Shown piece by piece: positions 5,766 through 6,425 of a DNA stretch of 6,425 bases. The notes below the pieces were generated by a model. It did not search any database. It was not told where the DNA came from and saw only the letters and a list, made by a program, of their open reading frames with translations. Position numbers and translations under genes: made by a program. Source of the stretch: Lachnospiraceae bacterium UBA4348 (GTDB lineage Bacteria > Bacillota > Clostridia > Lachnospirales > Lachnospiraceae). Where the stretch lies: assembly GCA_002394165.1 (NCBI GenBank), contig DGTA01000044.1:1-6425 (forward strand). The letters are read 5' to 3'. The stretch's first letter is position 1, and every line of letters begins with the position of its first letter.

Positions 5766-5907
5766 CAGAACAAAGGAACGAAGAAGATCAGGAAACCCAA
5801 AAGGCTTCACCGGTCTAACCCCTCCGTCCCATTGCTCATAAAGCTTCTTCATGAAATGCGCGTTACTCGCGCACGAGATGACGAATGAGTAAAAGGAGGA
5901 ATTGATT
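5766..5907 (+). promoter_or_regulatory. Long structured leader of the Hsp20 mRNA
   Basis: The predicted leader is about 140 nt. It contains a perfect hairpin TGCGCG/CGCGCA (5857-5862 with 5868-5873, loop TTACT), and GAAGAAG (5780-5786) can pair with CTTCTTC (5844-5850). CCTCC (5821-5825) can pair with the ribosome site GGAGG (5895-5899), and CTCAT (5835-5839) with ATGAG (5885-5889), nested around the hairpin. A temperature-sensitive or alternative structure is possible but unproven; this was found by eye, not by folding. No open frame of note lies in it. Confidence 0.4.
5892..5899 (+). promoter_or_regulatory. Shine-Dalgarno AAAGGAGG of the Hsp20 gene
   Basis: A near-perfect site that ends eight bases before ATG 5908. 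The in-frame TTG at 5902 is only two bases away, too close for initiation, so ATG 5908 is the start. Confidence 0.9.
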
Positions 5908-6357
5908 ATGTTGATGCCTAGTATTTTCAGAGAGAATTTGTTTGACGACTGGTTTGATTTCCCGGAGTTTTCCGATCTGGATCAGGCTGAAAAAAAGCTG
6001 TACGGCAGACGTGCGGATCGCCTGATGAAGACAGATGTGCACGAGCATGATGACCACTATGAAGTGGATATCGATCTGCCGGGCTTTGCAAAAGATGAGA
6101 TCACCATTGAGCTGAATAACGGTTATCTGACCGTCAGCGCCGCGAAGGGCCTTGACAAGGACCAGAACGATAAGAAAGGCAAACTGATCCGTCAGGAAAG
6201 ATATGCCGGGGCGATGCAGAGAAGCTTCTATGTCGGTGAACAGCTGACAGAAGAAGATGTCAAAGCGTCCTTCAAACATGGTGTATTAAGCCTGTGTCTT
6301 CCGAAGAAGGAAGCAAAGGCCGTGCCTGAAAAGAAGACAATAATGATCGAAGGCTGA
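5908..6357 (+). CDS. Hsp20 / alpha-crystallin small heat-shock protein
   Basis: The 149-residue protein is a small heat-shock chaperone that binds unfolding proteins and holds them for refolding by ATP-dependent chaperones. A short aromatic N-terminal arm (MLMPSIFRENLFDDWFDF) is followed by the alpha-crystallin domain, about residues 38-134: KTDVHEHDDHYEVDIDLPGF (41-60), a strand ITIELNNGYLTVSA (65-78), the LIRQERYAGAMQRSFYV segment (93-109), and the conserved GVLSLCLPKK (125-134). The C-terminal tail holds the Ile145-Met-Ile147 motif (IXI) that docks on neighbouring subunits to build oligomers. Length is normal for the family. It has its own CIRCE-overlapped promoter, a long leader and a terminator directly downstream, so it is a single-gene unit. 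The gene ends in two consecutive TGA codons (6355-6360). Confidence 0.98.
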   Translation: MLMPSIFRENLFDDWFDFPEFSDLDQAEKKLYGRRADRLMKTDVHEHDDHYEVDIDLPGFAKDEITIELNNGYLTVSAAKGLDKDQNDKKGKLIRQERYAGAMQRSFYVGEQLTEEDVKASFKHGVLSLCLPKKEAKAVPEKKTIMIEG

Positions 6358-6365
6358 TGAAAAAT

Positions 6366-6390
6366 CCCCGCCGCCGGCGGGGTTTTTTTT
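6366..6390 (+). terminator. Intrinsic terminator after Hsp20
   Basis: A seven-base-pair, all-GC stem CCCCGCC/GGCGGGG (6366-6372 with 6376-6382), a three-base loop GCC, and a run of eight T (6383-6390) lie nine bases after the first stop codon. An A run at 6360-6364 precedes the stem. The 35 bases after it hold no feature that I can support. Confidence 0.95.
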
Positions 6391-6425
6391 GCTTACGGGA
6401 AGTCAGTCTGCAAATAAAAAGTCAA

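Noticed and set aside
5902..5907. TTG 5902 as the Hsp20 start
   Set aside because: It is only two bases from the ribosome binding site; ATG 5908 has ideal spacing.

Overview
The window reads as chromosome of a moderately GC-rich (about 50%) Firmicute, most likely a Lachnospiraceae-type Clostridium relative. The grounds are strong AGGAGG-type ribosome binding sites, a perfect CIRCE heat-shock operator, a YlxP/DUF503 gene, and several families that I associate with gut Clostridia (AlkZ-related protein, Lsm-like/GNAT fusion, small orphan ATPase). The taxonomic call is inference; there is no rRNA or marker gene here.

Every gene lies on the + strand. From 1 to 5715 ten reading frames follow one another with gaps of 14 to 52 bases, or with ATGA stop/start overlaps, and no internal terminator or convincing promoter was seen. 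In order they are: a DUF503/YlxP gene that appears to carry a one-base frameshift near its 5' end; an HD-domain hydrolase; a macrodomain (ADP-ribose-type) protein translationally coupled to an ArsC/Spx-fold CXXC protein; an AlkZ-related protein of unknown function; an SGNH/GDSL hydrolase translationally coupled to a membrane-anchored alpha/beta hydrolase; a 73-codon remnant that looks like the two ends of an AAA-type ATPase joined by an in-frame internal deletion; a GNAT acetyltransferase with an N-terminal Lsm-like domain; and a LOG-family (TIGR00730) nucleotide phosphoribohydrolase.

From 5716 to 6390 there is a self-contained heat-shock unit: a CIRCE operator whose spacer contains most of the -35 box, a good -10 box, a leader of about 140 nt with potential to pair with the Shine-Dalgarno sequence, an Hsp20 small heat-shock protein gene, and a strong intrinsic terminator.

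The upstream genes do not form a recognisable pathway. They look like a string of accessory housekeeping enzymes with a loose theme of nucleotide/ADP-ribose and redox or stress handling. I found no defence island, CRISPR array, RNA gene or insertion sequence. The most informative points are the two decayed genes (DUF503 frameshift, ATPase deletion scar) and the HrcA/CIRCE-controlled small heat-shock gene with a long structured leader.
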